From: Piscinibacter sp. XHJ-5
GTDB lineage: Bacteria > Pseudomonadota > Gammaproteobacteria > Burkholderiales > Burkholderiaceae_C
Reading direction: 5' to 3'
DNA length: 64,000 bases
Assembly: GCF_029855045.1 (NCBI RefSeq)
Contig: NZ_CP123228.1
Location: 372,001-436,000 of the forward strand
Shown here: piece by piece, positions 1-9,320 of the stretch
Layout: each line of letters begins with the position of its first letter
How positions within the stretch are numbered: position 1 is the stretch's first letter
Notes under the pieces: model-generated
What the model was told of the DNA's origin: nothing
The model's input: only the letters and a program-made list of their open reading frames with translations
The model's database searches: none
Made by a program: the position numbers and the translations under genes

Positions 1-434
1 CGCTGGCTTTCACCTTCCACGCCGCGTACGCCGCCGACACCGAGCCCGTCGCCAACGACAAGCTGTCGCCGGTGCGCGCGCAGATCGCCGCCAAGCAGTG
101 GCGCGGCGCGATCGACGAGCTGAAGAAGATCAACGACACCGGCAGCGCCGACTGGAACAACCTGATGGGCTACAGCCTGCGCAAGGCCAAGACGCCCGAC
201 TACGAAGGCGCCGAGAAGTACTACAGCGAAGCGCTGCGCATCGATCCCAAGCACCGCGGCGCGCTGGAGTATTCGGGCGAGCTGTACCTGATCAAGGGCG
301 ACCTGCCGAAGGCCGAGGAGCGATTGGCCGCGCTCGACAAGATCTGCCGCCTCCCGTGCGAGGAGTACACCGACCTGAAGAAGGCGATCGCCGCCTACAA
401 GGCCAACGGCAACAAGTACGCCGCCAAGGACTGA
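1..434 (+). CDS. Exported TPR-repeat protein, 3' part (start outside window)
   Basis: The frame is open from the left edge (first full codon at base 3) to TGA at 432-434, so the start lies upstream. The first visible residues, LAFTFHAAYAADTEP, look like the end of a Sec signal peptide cleaved after an Ala-rich site, giving a mature periplasmic protein of about 130 residues. The body has two helix-turn-helix units of TPR type: one around WNNLMGYSLRK and AEKYYSEALRIDP, the next around GALEYSGELYLIKGDLPKA. The last third has two cysteines (KICRLPCEEY) that could form a disulfide. TPRs are protein-interaction scaffolds; no partner can be named. It is convergent with dadA and ends directly beside it. 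Confidence 0.8.
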   Translation, partial: LAFTFHAAYAADTEPVANDKLSPVRAQIAAKQWRGAIDELKKINDTGSADWNNLMGYSLRKAKTPDYEGAEKYYSEALRIDPKHRGALEYSGELYLIKGDLPKAEERLAALDKICRLPCEEYTDLKKAIAAYKANGNKYAAKD

Positions 435-1742
435 TCAGGCCGCCGCCATCCGCGGCTGCGGTGCCGGGCCCGCTTCGCCATGGAAGCCGAAGCCGATGCG
501 CGGACGCCGTCCCGCCATCAGCTCGGCCAGCGCCCGGCCGGAGCCCGCGCCATGGGTCCAGCCCAGCGTGCCGTGGCCCGCGTTGATCCAGAGGTTGTGC
601 ACACGGCTGCGGCCGATGATCGGGATGTTGCTCGGCGTGCTGGGCCGCAGGCCCGCCCAGAAGTTCGGCTCGCTCGTGTCGGCCACGCCCGGGAACAGCT
701 CCTCGTAGCGAGCAACCAGCGCCGCGCAGCGGCGGCGCGAGGTGCGGCTGTCGATGGAGGCGTCGTAGCCGGCCATCTCGGCGGTGCCCGCGACGCGGAT
801 GTGATCGCCCAGCCGGCTGATGGCGATCTTGCGGGCGTCGTCGATCATGCTGACCACGCTCGCATCCTGCGGGCGCTTCAGCTTCATCGTGGCCGAATAG
901 CCCTTGGCCGGATAGATGGGCAGGCGGATTCCCAGCGGCCGCAGCAGCGGCGCGGTGAAGCTGCCCATCGCCGCCACATAGGCGTCGGCCTTCAGCACCG
1001 CCACGCGGCCGCTGGCGCGCTCGCGCACCTGCACGGCGTCGAGCAGGCGGCCGCCCGTTTCGAAGCCGAGCACATCGTGGCCGTAGAGGAAGGTGGCGCC
1101 CTGCTGCGCGCAGCGCCGGGCCAGCGCTTGGGTGAACACGCGCGCGTCGCCTGATTCATCGCTGGCCGTGAAGGTGCCGCCGAAGATGCGGTCGGCGAAG
1201 TGCCGCAGCGCAGGCTCGACCTTCAGCACTTCCTCGCGCGACAGCACGCGCCGGTCGACGCCATGACGGCGCATCAGCTCGGCGCCTGCGGCGCCGGCAT
1301 CGAGCTCCTGCTGGCTCGAGAAGAAATGCAGGATGCCGCGCTCGAGGCGCTGGTACTCGATGCCGGTCTGCGCGACCATGCCCTTCAGTGTCTCGTGGCT
1401 GTAGCGGCCCAGCGCGACGAGCTGTGCCACGTTGCGCTCGAACGCAGCGTCGTTGCACTGCGCGAGGAACGCAAGACCCCAGCGCCATTGATGCGGATCG
1501 AGGCGGGGGCGAAACAGCAGCGGCGAGTCGTCGCGCAGCAGCCACCTGGCCACCTTGAACGGCGCCTGTGCGTTCGCCCAGGGCTCGCAGAAGCTGACCG
1601 AGATCTGCGCGCCGTTGGCGAAGCTGGTCTCCATCGCCGCATCGGGCTGGCGGTCGATGACCGTCACGCGGTGGCCTTGCTCGAGCAGGTGCCAGGCGGT
1701 GCTGATGCCGATGATGCCGGCGCCCATGACGATCACGTTCAT
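435..1742 (-). CDS. dadA: D-amino-acid dehydrogenase (FAD-dependent, DadA-like)
   Basis: Oxidative deamination of D-amino acids to 2-oxo acids and ammonia, with electrons passed to the respiratory chain; usually membrane-associated. At 435 aa it matches the family (about 430). The N-terminus MNVIVMGAGIIGISTAWHLL is a Rossmann FAD-binding GxGxxG motif, followed by the acidic end of beta-2 (VTVIDRQ). The C-terminal half has the DAO-fold stretch NFWAGLRPSTPSNIPIIG and the FAD-contacting NAGHGTLGWTHGAGSG. It lies 22 bp downstream of the ArgO-like exporter on the same strand, so the two are probably cotranscribed and divergent from argP. Related DAO-family oxidases remain possible. Confidence 0.88.
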   Translation of the reverse strand: MNVIVMGAGIIGISTAWHLLEQGHRVTVIDRQPDAAMETSFANGAQISVSFCEPWANAQAPFKVARWLLRDDSPLLFRPRLDPHQWRWGLAFLAQCNDAAFERNVAQLVALGRYSHETLKGMVAQTGIEYQRLERGILHFFSSQQELDAGAAGAELMRRHGVDRRVLSREEVLKVEPALRHFADRIFGGTFTASDESGDARVFTQALARRCAQQGATFLYGHDVLGFETGGRLLDAVQVRERASGRVAVLKADAYVAAMGSFTAPLLRPLGIRLPIYPAKGYSATMKLKRPQDASVVSMIDDARKIAISRLGDHIRVAGTAEMAGYDASIDSRTSRRRCAALVARYEELFPGVADTSEPNFWAGLRPSTPSNIPIIGRSRVHNLWINAGHGTLGWTHGAGSGRALAELMAGRRPRIGFGFHGEAGPAPQPRMAAA

Positions 1743-1764
1743 GCGATGGAGACTCTCGGTGTGT

Positions 1765-2430
1765 TCAAAGCGGATTCGAAAGCAGCTGCGCGGCGACGAC
1801 GAACATCACCCCCGCCACGCTGGCGTCGATGACGCGCCACGCGGCCGGACGCCGAAGCAGCTGCGATGCCGCCGCTGCGCCGAAGCCGAGCGTGCTGAAC
1901 CACATCAGCGACGCAAGTCCCGCGCCGGCGGCGAAGGCCGCACGGCCAGCCCCGGGCTGCTGTGCGCCCACGCTGCCGAGCAGCACGACGGTGTCCAGGT
2001 ACACGTGCGGGTTGAGGTAGGTCAGCGCCAGCGTGGCGCCCAGCGTCGACGCGAGGCTGCCCGCGGCACCGCGGGTGCGCAGCGCGTCGCCGGCCGGACG
2101 CCAGGCGCGGATTGCGGAGCGCAGGCCGTACGACAGCAGGAAGGCGGCGCCGCCATACCGGAAGAGCTCGAGGGTGGCCGGGGAGGACTGGATCCAGGCG
2201 CCGAGCCCGAACACGCCCAGCGCGATCAGCAGCCAATCCGATGCCGTGCACAGCGCGACCACGGCGGCCACATGCGAGCGCGCCAGGCCTTGCCGCAGCA
2301 CGAGCGCATTCTGCGCGCCGATGGCCACGATGAGGCCGGCGGTCATCAGCCAGCCCTGGGCGAATGCGGCGGACAGCATGCTCATGGTCCGGCGATTCTG
2401 CGCAAGCCGGCGGCGGTCATGAAGCGCCAT
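1765..2430 (-). CDS. argO: LysE/ArgO-family basic amino acid exporter
   Basis: Inner-membrane exporter of the LysE superfamily, which in characterized members removes excess arginine or lysine. The hallmark first helix MLSAAFAQGWLMTAGLIVAI followed by GAQNALVLRQGL is present, and five to six hydrophobic segments fit the fold (TLALTYLNPHVYLDTVVLLG is the other conserved region). I chose ATG 2430 because GGGAG lies about 8 nt upstream on the minus strand; this adds 15 residues before the internal ATG at 2385, where many relatives would start. It is divergent from the LysR-type gene at 2462 with only about 30 bp between them, the classic argO/argP arrangement. Confidence 0.85.
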   Translation of the reverse strand: MALHDRRRLAQNRRTMSMLSAAFAQGWLMTAGLIVAIGAQNALVLRQGLARSHVAAVVALCTASDWLLIALGVFGLGAWIQSSPATLELFRYGGAAFLLSYGLRSAIRAWRPAGDALRTRGAAGSLASTLGATLALTYLNPHVYLDTVVLLGSVGAQQPGAGRAAFAAGAGLASLMWFSTLGFGAAAASQLLRRPAAWRVIDASVAGVMFVVAAQLLSNPL

Positions 2431-2461
2431 TGATATTTCTCCCGCTACATTAGAACGACTT

Positions 2462-3439
2462 ATGAAGCCGCTCGACACCGCCTCCCTCGACTGCCTGGCA
2501 GCGCTGGCCGACGATGGCAGCTTCGAGCGTGCGGCGCAGCGCCTGTCGATCACGCAGTCGGCGGTGTCGCAGCGGCTGCGCACGCTCGAGGCGCAGGTCG
2601 GGCAGCTGCTGGTCGTCCGCTCGCGCCCGCTGCGTCTCACCGAGCCCGGCAAGGTGCTGTTGCGCTTCGCCCGCCAGATGCAGGCGATGCGCGAAGACGT
2701 GGGACGCGAGCTCGGCGTCGGTCCGTCGCCCGGCGAGCGGCTCACGATCGCGGTCAATGCCGACAGCCTGGCCACGTGGGTCATGCCGGCGCTCGATTCA
2801 CTGGTGCATGAGGGCCTGTCGCTCGAGCTCATCGTCGACGACCAGGACTTCACCCACGACTGGCTGCGTCAGGGCGCGGTGCTCGGCTGCGTCAGCACCG
2901 TCAGTGAAGCGCTGCGCGGCTGCCGTGCCGTGCCGCTGGGCGTGATGCGCTACCTCGCCGTGGCCAGTCCGGGCTTCATCGAAGAACACTGGAACGGGCG
3001 GCCGGACGGCCTCGACCGCGCGAGCTTCAGCCGGGTGCCCTTCCTCGTCTTCAACCGCAAGGACGACATGCAGCACCAGTGGGTGTCGCGTGCCTTCGGC
3101 GTGCGCGGGCCGCGACTGCGCGAACGCTTCGTGCCGTCGTCCGAAGCCTACGTGCGGGCGGCGCTGATGGGCTGGGGCGTGGGCGTCGCGCCGGAGATCC
3201 AGGTGCGTGGCCTGATCGATTCAGGTGCGCTCGTTCCGCTGCGGTCCGAGGTGACGCTGGCGGTCAAGCTCTTCTGGCACCAGTGGAAGCTCGCGCCCGA
3301 CGGCGCGCAGGCGTCGCCGCGGGTGGCCATGCTCGACCGCATCGGTGGAGCACTCGTCGACGGCGCGAAGAGCGCCTTTGCCACCGGCCCTGCAAGGCGG
3401 CCGGCTCGCCGCCAGCTCAGCGGGCGCCTGCGTTCCTAG
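2462..3439 (+). CDS. argP: LysR-type regulator ArgP (IciA family)
   Basis: A 325-aa LysR-family transcription factor. The N-terminal winged HTH is clear (FERAAQRLSITQSAVSQRLR), followed by the linker helix and a two-lobed effector domain. Strong similarity to ArgP, the lysine/arginine-sensing activator of argO, is seen in LDTASLDCLAALADDGSFER and QLLVVRSRPLRLTEPG. The divergent exporter 30 bp away is its expected target, so the shared intergenic region at 2431-2461 should hold its binding site; I cannot delimit a T-N11-A motif there with confidence. The C-terminal tail beyond about residue 300 is Arg/Ala-rich and probably disordered. Its last codons overlap the end of the convergent small gene at 3417-3647. 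Confidence 0.9.
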   Translation: MKPLDTASLDCLAALADDGSFERAAQRLSITQSAVSQRLRTLEAQVGQLLVVRSRPLRLTEPGKVLLRFARQMQAMREDVGRELGVGPSPGERLTIAVNADSLATWVMPALDSLVHEGLSLELIVDDQDFTHDWLRQGAVLGCVSTVSEALRGCRAVPLGVMRYLAVASPGFIEEHWNGRPDGLDRASFSRVPFLVFNRKDDMQHQWVSRAFGVRGPRLRERFVPSSEAYVRAALMGWGVGVAPEIQVRGLIDSGALVPLRSEVTLAVKLFWHQWKLAPDGAQASPRVAMLDRIGGALVDGAKSAFATGPARRPARRQLSGRLRS

Positions 3440-3647
3440 CGGCGTTGGGCGCCGCCGGGGCCGCAGCGGCCGAGCGCTGCTTCGCCTTGACGGACGGGGG
3501 TTCCGTGTTGACGCGTGTGCCCGGCTCCGTGCGCTTCAGTCGTGACCAGTCCGGAAGTGCGGATTCGCCCGATGCGAGCAGCACGGCGCTCAGGACCGCA
3601 CCGGTGACGGTGCCCCAGGTGAGCGCTTGGAGCGAGGTCAGCGTCAT
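3417..3647 (-). CDS. Small single-pass membrane protein, unknown function
   Basis: A 76-aa product starting MTLTSLQALTWGTVTGAVLS, with one hydrophobic helix over residues 6-27, then a basic, Ala/Pro-rich cytoplasmic or periplasmic tail (SRLKRTEPGTR, then an Ala-rich run to the end). The ATG at 3647 is favoured over an upstream start because GGGAG lies 9 nt before it on the minus strand. The 3' end overlaps the last 23 bases of argP on the other strand. I do not recognise a family; similar short hydrophobic ORFs are common in GC-rich genomes, so expression is likely but not certain. Confidence 0.55.
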   Translation of the reverse strand: MTLTSLQALTWGTVTGAVLSAVLLASGESALPDWSRLKRTEPGTRVNTEPPSVKAKQRSAAAAPAAPNAARNAGAR

Positions 3648-3908
3648 TGTTGGTGTCTCCCTCGCGGGCCGGCAGACGGCGCCGGACAACGCCTTGCAAC
3701 GATAGAACCGGCCGGGCCGGATTTCCATCGCTCATTGAGCGGGGGTCGGCGGCGCAGTGCAACCAACCGCAACCGGCGGTGGCCATCCGTTGCAACGTGC
3801 TCGGCGTCTTCGTAACGAACTGCACGCGAAGCGCGGCGCATTTCGCTTCACCGGCCGCGCCAAATGCCGTTGACACTGGGATGATGGGAACGTCGTGAGG
3901 GGTCGGTC

Positions 3909-4109
3909 ATGAACAAGGTTCCGAACATTCCGTGGTGGTCTTCCATGGGCCTGCGCAAGCCGGAACCGGTGCCCGACACCGACTACGCCGACATGGGCAC
4001 GGCCTTCGGCCTCGATGCCAGCCTGTCACCGCGTGAAGAACCGCTGCCGGCCGAGCCCGGTGATGCCGGACCCGCGACCGATCGCCTCAACCGGCGATCC
4101 GTGATCTGA
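3909..4109 (+). CDS. Small hypothetical protein (66 aa)
   Basis: Starts ATG 3909 after a purine-rich GAGGGG about 8 nt upstream. The product is acidic and Pro/Asp-rich (MNKVPNIPWWSSMGLRKPEP, then DTDYADMGTAFGLDASLSPR), with no membrane segment and no recognised domain. A TTGACA at 3870-3875 could be a -35 box, but no convincing -10 follows at the right distance. It stands alone between divergent and convergent neighbours. Unknown function. Confidence 0.5.
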   Translation: MNKVPNIPWWSSMGLRKPEPVPDTDYADMGTAFGLDASLSPREEPLPAEPGDAGPATDRLNRRSVI

Positions 4110-4118
4110 CCGCACGCC

Positions 4119-4889
4119 TCACACGTCGACGCTGAAGCCGCCGTCGAAGCCGTCGGCCTCCCCGCGGCGCGAATGCCCGCGAGCGTTGCACACCACGCGG
4201 GTCTCGCCCTGGGCGTGCGGCACCCGGTAGTCGTGCCGGCAGTGCAGGTGGCCATGGATCCACAGCTGTGCGAACGGCAGCAGGTCGTCGTCGGCGTTGC
4301 AGAAGCTGGCGGTGCCGGGCTGGCCGCCATAGCGCGGATCGGCGCTGCGCAGGCTCGGCCCGAAGTGCGTGATGGCGACGGTGGCGTCCCAGCCGTCGGC
4401 CGGCGCCGCCAGCGCCTGCGCCAGCCAGTCGCGGCAGGCGAGCGCTTCGGCGCGAACCGCCGGCGGATCGAACGGGCGGCCGTGCTGCATCGAGTGCTGA
4501 ACGTGCATGAAGTAGGAAGCGGCGCGCAGCACGCGCTCGTTGTGCGGGTCGCCGAACAGGCCGAAGTCGCACCAGCGCGTCGTGCCGACGAAGCGGATGC
4601 GGCGCCCGTCCGCGCCGCTCAGCACGATGGTCTCGCGCTCCAGCAACTGAAAGCCCAATTCCCGGCTGCGCTCGCGCAGAGCCGGCCAGGCGTCGTCGAG
4701 GTCGCGATCGTCGAACTCGTGGTTGCCGGCGACGAAGATCACCGGCTGCGGCCAGCCGCGAAAGCGATCGAAGCCCGCCCAGGTGCTGTCGATGTCGCCG
4801 GCGATCACCAGCGCCTCGGCGTCCGGCGCGGGCTGCGGGTCGAAGGCTTCGGTTTCGAGGTGGAGATCCGACAGGATTTGCAGTCGCAT
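4119..4889 (-). CDS. Calcineurin-like metallophosphoesterase
   Basis: A 256-aa protein with all the metal-binding blocks of the calcineurin-like phosphoesterase fold: MRLQILSDLHLE (D-x-H), ALVIAGDID (GD), FVAGNHEFDD (GNHE), AITHFGPS (H) and IHGHLHCRHDY (GHxH). The two-metal centre therefore looks complete. Substrate is not predictable from sequence; relatives act on phosphodiesters such as cyclic nucleotides, Ap4A or nucleic acids. The start at 4889 puts the SDLHLE motif at residue 7, as usual for the family. It lies 17 bp downstream of the YecA/SEC-C gene on the same strand and may share its transcript. Confidence 0.85.
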   Translation of the reverse strand: MRLQILSDLHLETEAFDPQPAPDAEALVIAGDIDSTWAGFDRFRGWPQPVIFVAGNHEFDDRDLDDAWPALRERSRELGFQLLERETIVLSGADGRRIRFVGTTRWCDFGLFGDPHNERVLRAASYFMHVQHSMQHGRPFDPPAVRAEALACRDWLAQALAAPADGWDATVAITHFGPSLRSADPRYGGQPGTASFCNADDDLLPFAQLWIHGHLHCRHDYRVPHAQGETRVVCNARGHSRRGEADGFDGGFSVDV

Positions 4890-4906
4890 GACAAGCTGCC
4901 GGCAAA

Positions 4907-5659
<753 letters not shown>

Positions 5660-5669
5660 CCCGCGATTG

Positions 5670-6434
5670 TCACGCCGGCCGGCCTGCGGCCTCCGGCACC
5701 GAGAAGCTGCCGATCAGCCGGTAGCGGGTGCCCGGGTGGTACAGCCGTGCGATCGAGGCGACGGCGCCCTGCGAAACGGTGCGCCTCGACACCATCAGCA
5801 GGGCGCTGCCGGGCAGAACGTCGAGCAGCAGTGCCTGCTCCGGTGTGGCGAGGACCGCCTCGATCACCTGCTCGGCCTCGGTGAGCGGCGCGTTCTCGAA
5901 CAGCACCGCCGACGGCGTGATCTGCGACAGGTCGCGCGTCAGCAGGTCGGGCACCAGGGACGCATTGACGTGGCGGTCCTCGTACTGGATCGGCACGCCG
6001 TTTTCCAGATGGACCAGCTGGCAACGGAACACCGCCGTGCCCTTGCGCAGCCGCATCGCGGCGGCGATCTCCGCGCTCGCCTTTTCCCTGGCGACGCTGC
6101 AGACCTGCGTGGTGTGCAGATGGCCGCGCTCGGCGATCTCCTCGCGGATGTCGCGCACCTGCAGCAGGTTGGAGATGGGGTGCAGCTCGGCGACATACGA
6201 GCCGGAACCCTGGCGCCGCTCGATCAGGCCTTCGGCTTCGAGCTCGCGCAGCGCGCGATGCACCGTCATGCGCGCGCAGCCGAACTCCTGCACCAGCTCG
6301 CGCTCGGACGGAAGCCGCACGCCCGGCTGCCACCCGCCTTCGGCGATGCGCCGCTGGATCGAGGTCTTGACCACCTCGTAGGACAGGGTGCGTTTGCGCC
6401 GGGCGTTCATCGGCGGCATTCTAGGGGACTGCAT
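5670..6434 (-). CDS. hutC: HutC-type GntR repressor of histidine utilization
   Basis: A GntR-family regulator of the HutC/UTRA class, up to 254 aa. The N-terminal winged HTH spans about residues 16-85 ([20 protein letters not shown] and [20 protein letters not shown]), and the UTRA effector domain fills the rest. In known systems HutC is released by urocanate. It is divergent from hutH, whose ATG is 39 bp away, and a perfect GTCTAGAC palindrome lies between them. Start choice is uncertain: ATG 6434, 6419 and 6410 are all in frame, none with a strong Shine-Dalgarno; 6410 (MNARRKRTL) would leave the full HTH intact and clear the operator region. Confidence 0.87.
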   Translation of the reverse strand: MQSPRMPPMNARRKRTLSYEVVKTSIQRRIAEGGWQPGVRLPSERELVQEFGCARMTVHRALRELEAEGLIERRQGSGSYVAELHPISNLLQVRDIREEIAERGHLHTTQVCSVAREKASAEIAAAMRLRKGTAVFRCQLVHLENGVPIQYEDRHVNASLVPDLLTRDLSQITPSAVLFENAPLTEAEQVIEAVLATPEQALLLDVLPGSALLMVSRRTVSQGAVASIARLYHPGTRYRLIGSFSVPEAAGRPA

Positions 6435-6441
6435 GCTAAAG

Positions 6442-6453
6442 TTGTCTAGACCA
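6442..6453. promoter_or_regulatory. Putative HutC operator between hutC and hutH
   Basis: TTGTCTAGACCA contains the perfect 8-bp palindrome GTCTAGAC (6444-6451). It sits 22 bp before the hutH ATG and just before the longest hutC start, where a HutC repressor would block both. Known HutC sites are TGTNTANACA-like palindromes, so the match is partial; assignment rests on position and symmetry. Confidence 0.5.
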
Positions 6454-6472
6454 CTTGCTGAGGAAAACCCCC

Positions 6473-7969
6473 ATGCCGCAGACCGTCACGCCCGGCCGCC
6501 TCGACCAGCCGCTGCTGCAGCGCGCGCTCGACGGAGGCGAGTCGTTCGTGCTGGACGAGGCGGCGCGCCCGGCCATCGCGGCCAGCGTGCGCGCGGTGCG
6601 CGATCTGGTGTCGCGCCATGAGGCCGTCTACGGCATCAACACCGGCTTCGGCAAGCTCGCACAAACCCGCATCGCCGACGATCAACTTGCCCAGCTGCAG
6701 AAGAACCTGGTGCTGTCGCACAGCGCCGGCGTCGGTGCCCCGCTGGCCGCGCCTGTGGTGCGGCTCATGCTGCTGCTCAAGGCCGCGAGCCTCGCCCACG
6801 GCGTGTCGGGCGTTCGCGGCGACGTCATCGATGCGCTGCTCGCGCTGCTCAACGCCGACGTGCTGCCGGTGATTCCCGAGAAGGGCTCGGTCGGCGCATC
6901 GGGCGACCTGGCGCCGCTGGCGCACCTGGCCGGCGTGCTGATCGGCATCGGCGAGGTCAGCGTCGAAGGTCGTCGGCTTGCCGCGGTCGACGGGCTGGCG
7001 CGCGCCGGCCTGCGCCCCTTCGATCTCGGCCCGAAGGAAGGCCTGGCGCTGCTCAACGGGACGCAGTGCTCCACCGCACTGGCGCTGCACGCGGCACTGC
7101 GGCTGGAGCGCATCTTCGAGGCCGCGGTGGCGGTGGGCGCCATGACCGTCGATGCCGCCAAGGGGTCGGACACGCCGTTCGACGACCGCATCCACGCGGT
7201 GCGCGGCCAGCGCGGACAGCGAGAAGCCGCGGCACGCTACCGCGACTGGCTGCACGACAGCCCGCTGCGCCAGTCGCACCTGCATTGCGAGAAGGTGCAG
7301 GACCCTTACTGCCTGCGGTGCCAGCCGCAGGTGATGGGCGCCTGCCTCGACCAGATGCGGCACGCCAAAGACATCCTGCTGATCGAAGCCAACGGCGTGT
7401 CCGACAACCCGCTGGTGTTCGCCGACACGCTGCAAGCGCTGTCGGGCGGCAACTTCCACGCCGAGCCGGTGGCATTTGCCGCCGACAACCTCGCGCTGGC
7501 CATCGCCGAGATCGGCGCGCTGTCGGAGCGGCGCACCGCGATGCTGATGGACCCGGCGATCTCGGGCCTGCCGGCCTTCCTGATCGAGCATGGCGGGCTG
7601 AACTCGGGCTTCATGATCGCGCAGGTGACGGCCGCGGCGCTCGCCTCGGAGAACAAGTCGCTGGCACATCCGGCCAGCGTCGATTCGCTGCCGACCTCGG
7701 CCAACCAGGAGGACCACGTGTCGATGGCCACCTATGCGGCGCGCCGGCTGCACCAGATGCTGGACAACACGGCCGGCATCGTCGCCATCGAATGGCTCGC
7801 TGCCGCGCAGGCGCTCGAATTCCGCCGCCCGCTGGTGTCGTCGCCGCCCTTGGAGGCCCTGCATGCGCGCTTGCGGGAGCGGGTGCCGTTCATGCACGAG
7901 GATCGGCTGATGGCGCCCGACATCGCGGCCGCGACGGCGCTGGTCGAGGCCGGCGTACCGCAGCCCTGA
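6473..7969 (+). CDS. hutH: Histidine ammonia-lyase
   Basis: Converts L-histidine to trans-urocanate and ammonia in the cytoplasm. The product is 498 aa from ATG 6473 (GAGG 9 nt upstream). The Ala-Ser-Gly triad that forms the MIO electrophile is at residues 142-144 ([15 protein letters not shown]), and the catalytic tyrosine loop is present ([11 protein letters not shown]). Substrate determinants point to histidine rather than Phe/Tyr: [10 protein letters not shown] and NQEDHVSM, where the Glu is typical of histidine lyases. It heads an operon with an ornithine-cyclodeaminase-like gene 4 bp downstream and a RidA-like gene. No hutU, hutI or hutG lies in the window, so later steps must be elsewhere. 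Confidence 0.95.
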   Translation: MPQTVTPGRLDQPLLQRALDGGESFVLDEAARPAIAASVRAVRDLVSRHEAVYGINTGFGKLAQTRIADDQLAQLQKNLVLSHSAGVGAPLAAPVVRLMLLLKAASLAHGVSGVRGDVIDALLALLNADVLPVIPEKGSVGASGDLAPLAHLAGVLIGIGEVSVEGRRLAAVDGLARAGLRPFDLGPKEGLALLNGTQCSTALALHAALRLERIFEAAVAVGAMTVDAAKGSDTPFDDRIHAVRGQRGQREAAARYRDWLHDSPLRQSHLHCEKVQDPYCLRCQPQVMGACLDQMRHAKDILLIEANGVSDNPLVFADTLQALSGGNFHAEPVAFAADNLALAIAEIGALSERRTAMLMDPAISGLPAFLIEHGGLNSGFMIAQVTAAALASENKSLAHPASVDSLPTSANQEDHVSMATYAARRLHQMLDNTAGIVAIEWLAAAQALEFRRPLVSSPPLEALHARLRERVPFMHEDRLMAPDIAAATALVEAGVPQP

Positions 7970-7973
7970 TGCC

Positions 7974-8948
7974 ATGGCCGACGCCACCCCCCTGTTTCTC
8001 GACAGCCGCGCCGTGGCGCGATCGTTGCCGTGGGACGAGCTCATCGACGCCCTCGAGCAGGCGTTCGTCGCCGGTGACGCGACCGTGCCGCGGCGGCTGC
8101 ACTATCCGCTCGGCCAGGCCGGCGACGCGCCCGCCATGCTGCTGCTGATGCCCGCGTGGAGCGAGCGCCTCGGCATAGGCACCAAGGTGCTCAGCATCCA
8201 TCCTTCCAATGCGCAGCGGGGGCTGCCGTCCATCCATGCGCTTTACGTGCTGATGGATGCCGCGACCGGCCGGCCGCTGGCCGTGCTCGACGGGGGAGAG
8301 CTGACAGCGCGCCGCACGGCGGCGGCTTCGGCGCTCGCCAGCCGCTGCCTGTCGCGCGCCGACAGCCGCTGCCTGCTGATGGTCGGCACCGGGCGCCTGT
8401 CGCACCATCTGCCGCTGGCCCATGCGCGCGCGCGGCCGATCGATCGCGTGCTGGTCTGGGGACGCTCGCTGCAGAAGGCCGAGGCGACGGCGCATGCGCT
8501 GCGCACCGAAGGGCTCGAGGCGAGCGCCGCGGCTTCGCTCCCCGAGGCGGTGGCGCAAGCCGACATCGTCAGCTGCGCCACGCTGTCGGCCGAGCCGCTG
8601 GTGCGCGGCGACTGGCTGCGGCCCGGGACGCATGTCGACCTGGTCGGCGCCTACACGCCTTCGATGCGCGAGAGCGACGAGCGTGTGTTCGCGCGTGCGA
8701 GCTCGGTCTGGTGCGACACGCTCGACGGCGCGCCCCGGGAGGGCGGCGACATCGTGCAGGCCGTGGCCAGCGGCGCCTTCTCTGCCGACGACATTGCGGG
8801 CGACCTCGCCGCGCTGTGCCGCCGCGGCGCAGCGGCGCGCGGCGCCGAGACGGACATCACGGTCTTCAAGTCGGTCGGCATGGCGCTCGAAGACCTCGCA
8901 GCGGCAAGCCTGGCCGTCATGCGCTTCAATGCCGCGACCAACCCCTGA
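7974..8948 (+). CDS. Ornithine cyclodeaminase / mu-crystallin family protein
   Basis: A 324-aa NAD(P)-dependent enzyme of the OCD/mu-crystallin family. Visible family blocks are the substrate-binding Lys region GIGTKVLSIHPSN, the signature LTARRTAAASALASR, the dinucleotide-binding glycines MVGTGRLSHH, and the C-terminal FKSVGMALEDLAAA. Members include ornithine cyclodeaminase, alanine dehydrogenase and ketimine reductases, so the substrate cannot be fixed. It sits 4 bp after hutH and 10 bp before the RidA-like gene. A role acting on an imine or amino acid linked to histidine or glutamate metabolism is plausible but unproven. Confidence 0.85.
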   Translation: MADATPLFLDSRAVARSLPWDELIDALEQAFVAGDATVPRRLHYPLGQAGDAPAMLLLMPAWSERLGIGTKVLSIHPSNAQRGLPSIHALYVLMDAATGRPLAVLDGGELTARRTAAASALASRCLSRADSRCLLMVGTGRLSHHLPLAHARARPIDRVLVWGRSLQKAEATAHALRTEGLEASAAASLPEAVAQADIVSCATLSAEPLVRGDWLRPGTHVDLVGAYTPSMRESDERVFARASSVWCDTLDGAPREGGDIVQAVASGAFSADDIAGDLAALCRRGAAARGAETDITVFKSVGMALEDLAAASLAVMRFNAATNP

Positions 8949-8958
8949 GGAGCGAGCC

Positions 8959-9306
8959 ATGGTTCAACGATTCGAGATCGGTCCGCGCATGTCGCAAGTG
9001 GTGGTGCACAACGGCACCGTGTACCTCGCCGGCCAGGTCGCCGACGATCCGACGCAGGACATCGCGGGTCAGACCCGCCAGGTGCTGGCCGCGATCGATG
9101 CGCTGCTGGCGAAGGCCGGCGCCGACAAGCGGCAGATCCTGATGGCGCAGATCTTCCTGGCCGACATGGCCGATTTCCCCGGAATGAACTCCGTGTGGGA
9201 CGAGTGGGTCACCCCGGGATACACGCCGGCGCGCGCGACGGTGCAGGCGAAGCTCGCGGACGCGGGGTGGAAGGTGGAGATCGTGGTGACGGCAGCGGTG
9301 GAGTGA
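8959..9306 (+). CDS. RidA/YjgF-family protein (enamine/imine deaminase-like)
   Basis: A 115-aa protein of the RidA superfamily, starting ATG 8959 after GAGG. Conserved features are the N-terminal NGTVYLAGQVADDP strand pair, the ILMAQIFLADMADFPGMNSV helix region and GYTPARATVQAKLA, which carries the Arg that contacts carboxylates in RidA. This one ends IVVTAAVE, with the usual catalytic Glu region. Archetypal RidA hydrolyses reactive enamines/imines released by PLP enzymes; here it may deal with imines made by the preceding OCD-family enzyme. Subfamily (RidA versus Rid1-7) is not resolved. Confidence 0.87.
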   Translation: MVQRFEIGPRMSQVVVHNGTVYLAGQVADDPTQDIAGQTRQVLAAIDALLAKAGADKRQILMAQIFLADMADFPGMNSVWDEWVTPGYTPARATVQAKLADAGWKVEIVVTAAVE

Positions 9307-9320
9307 GCGTCGCCGCTCAC
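9303..9320. terminator. Hairpin spanning two convergent stop codons
   Basis: GTGAGCG (9303-9309) pairs with CGCTCAC (9314-9320) over a 4-nt loop. The stem contains the stop codons of both the RidA-like gene and the convergent indolepyruvate oxidoreductase gene. No T-run follows on either side, so a bidirectional terminator is only a guess. Confidence 0.35.

Noticed and set aside
3866..3908. TTGACA at 3870-3875 as promoter of the 66-aa gene.
   Set aside because: No acceptable -10 element at 16-18 bp; not reported as a promoter.
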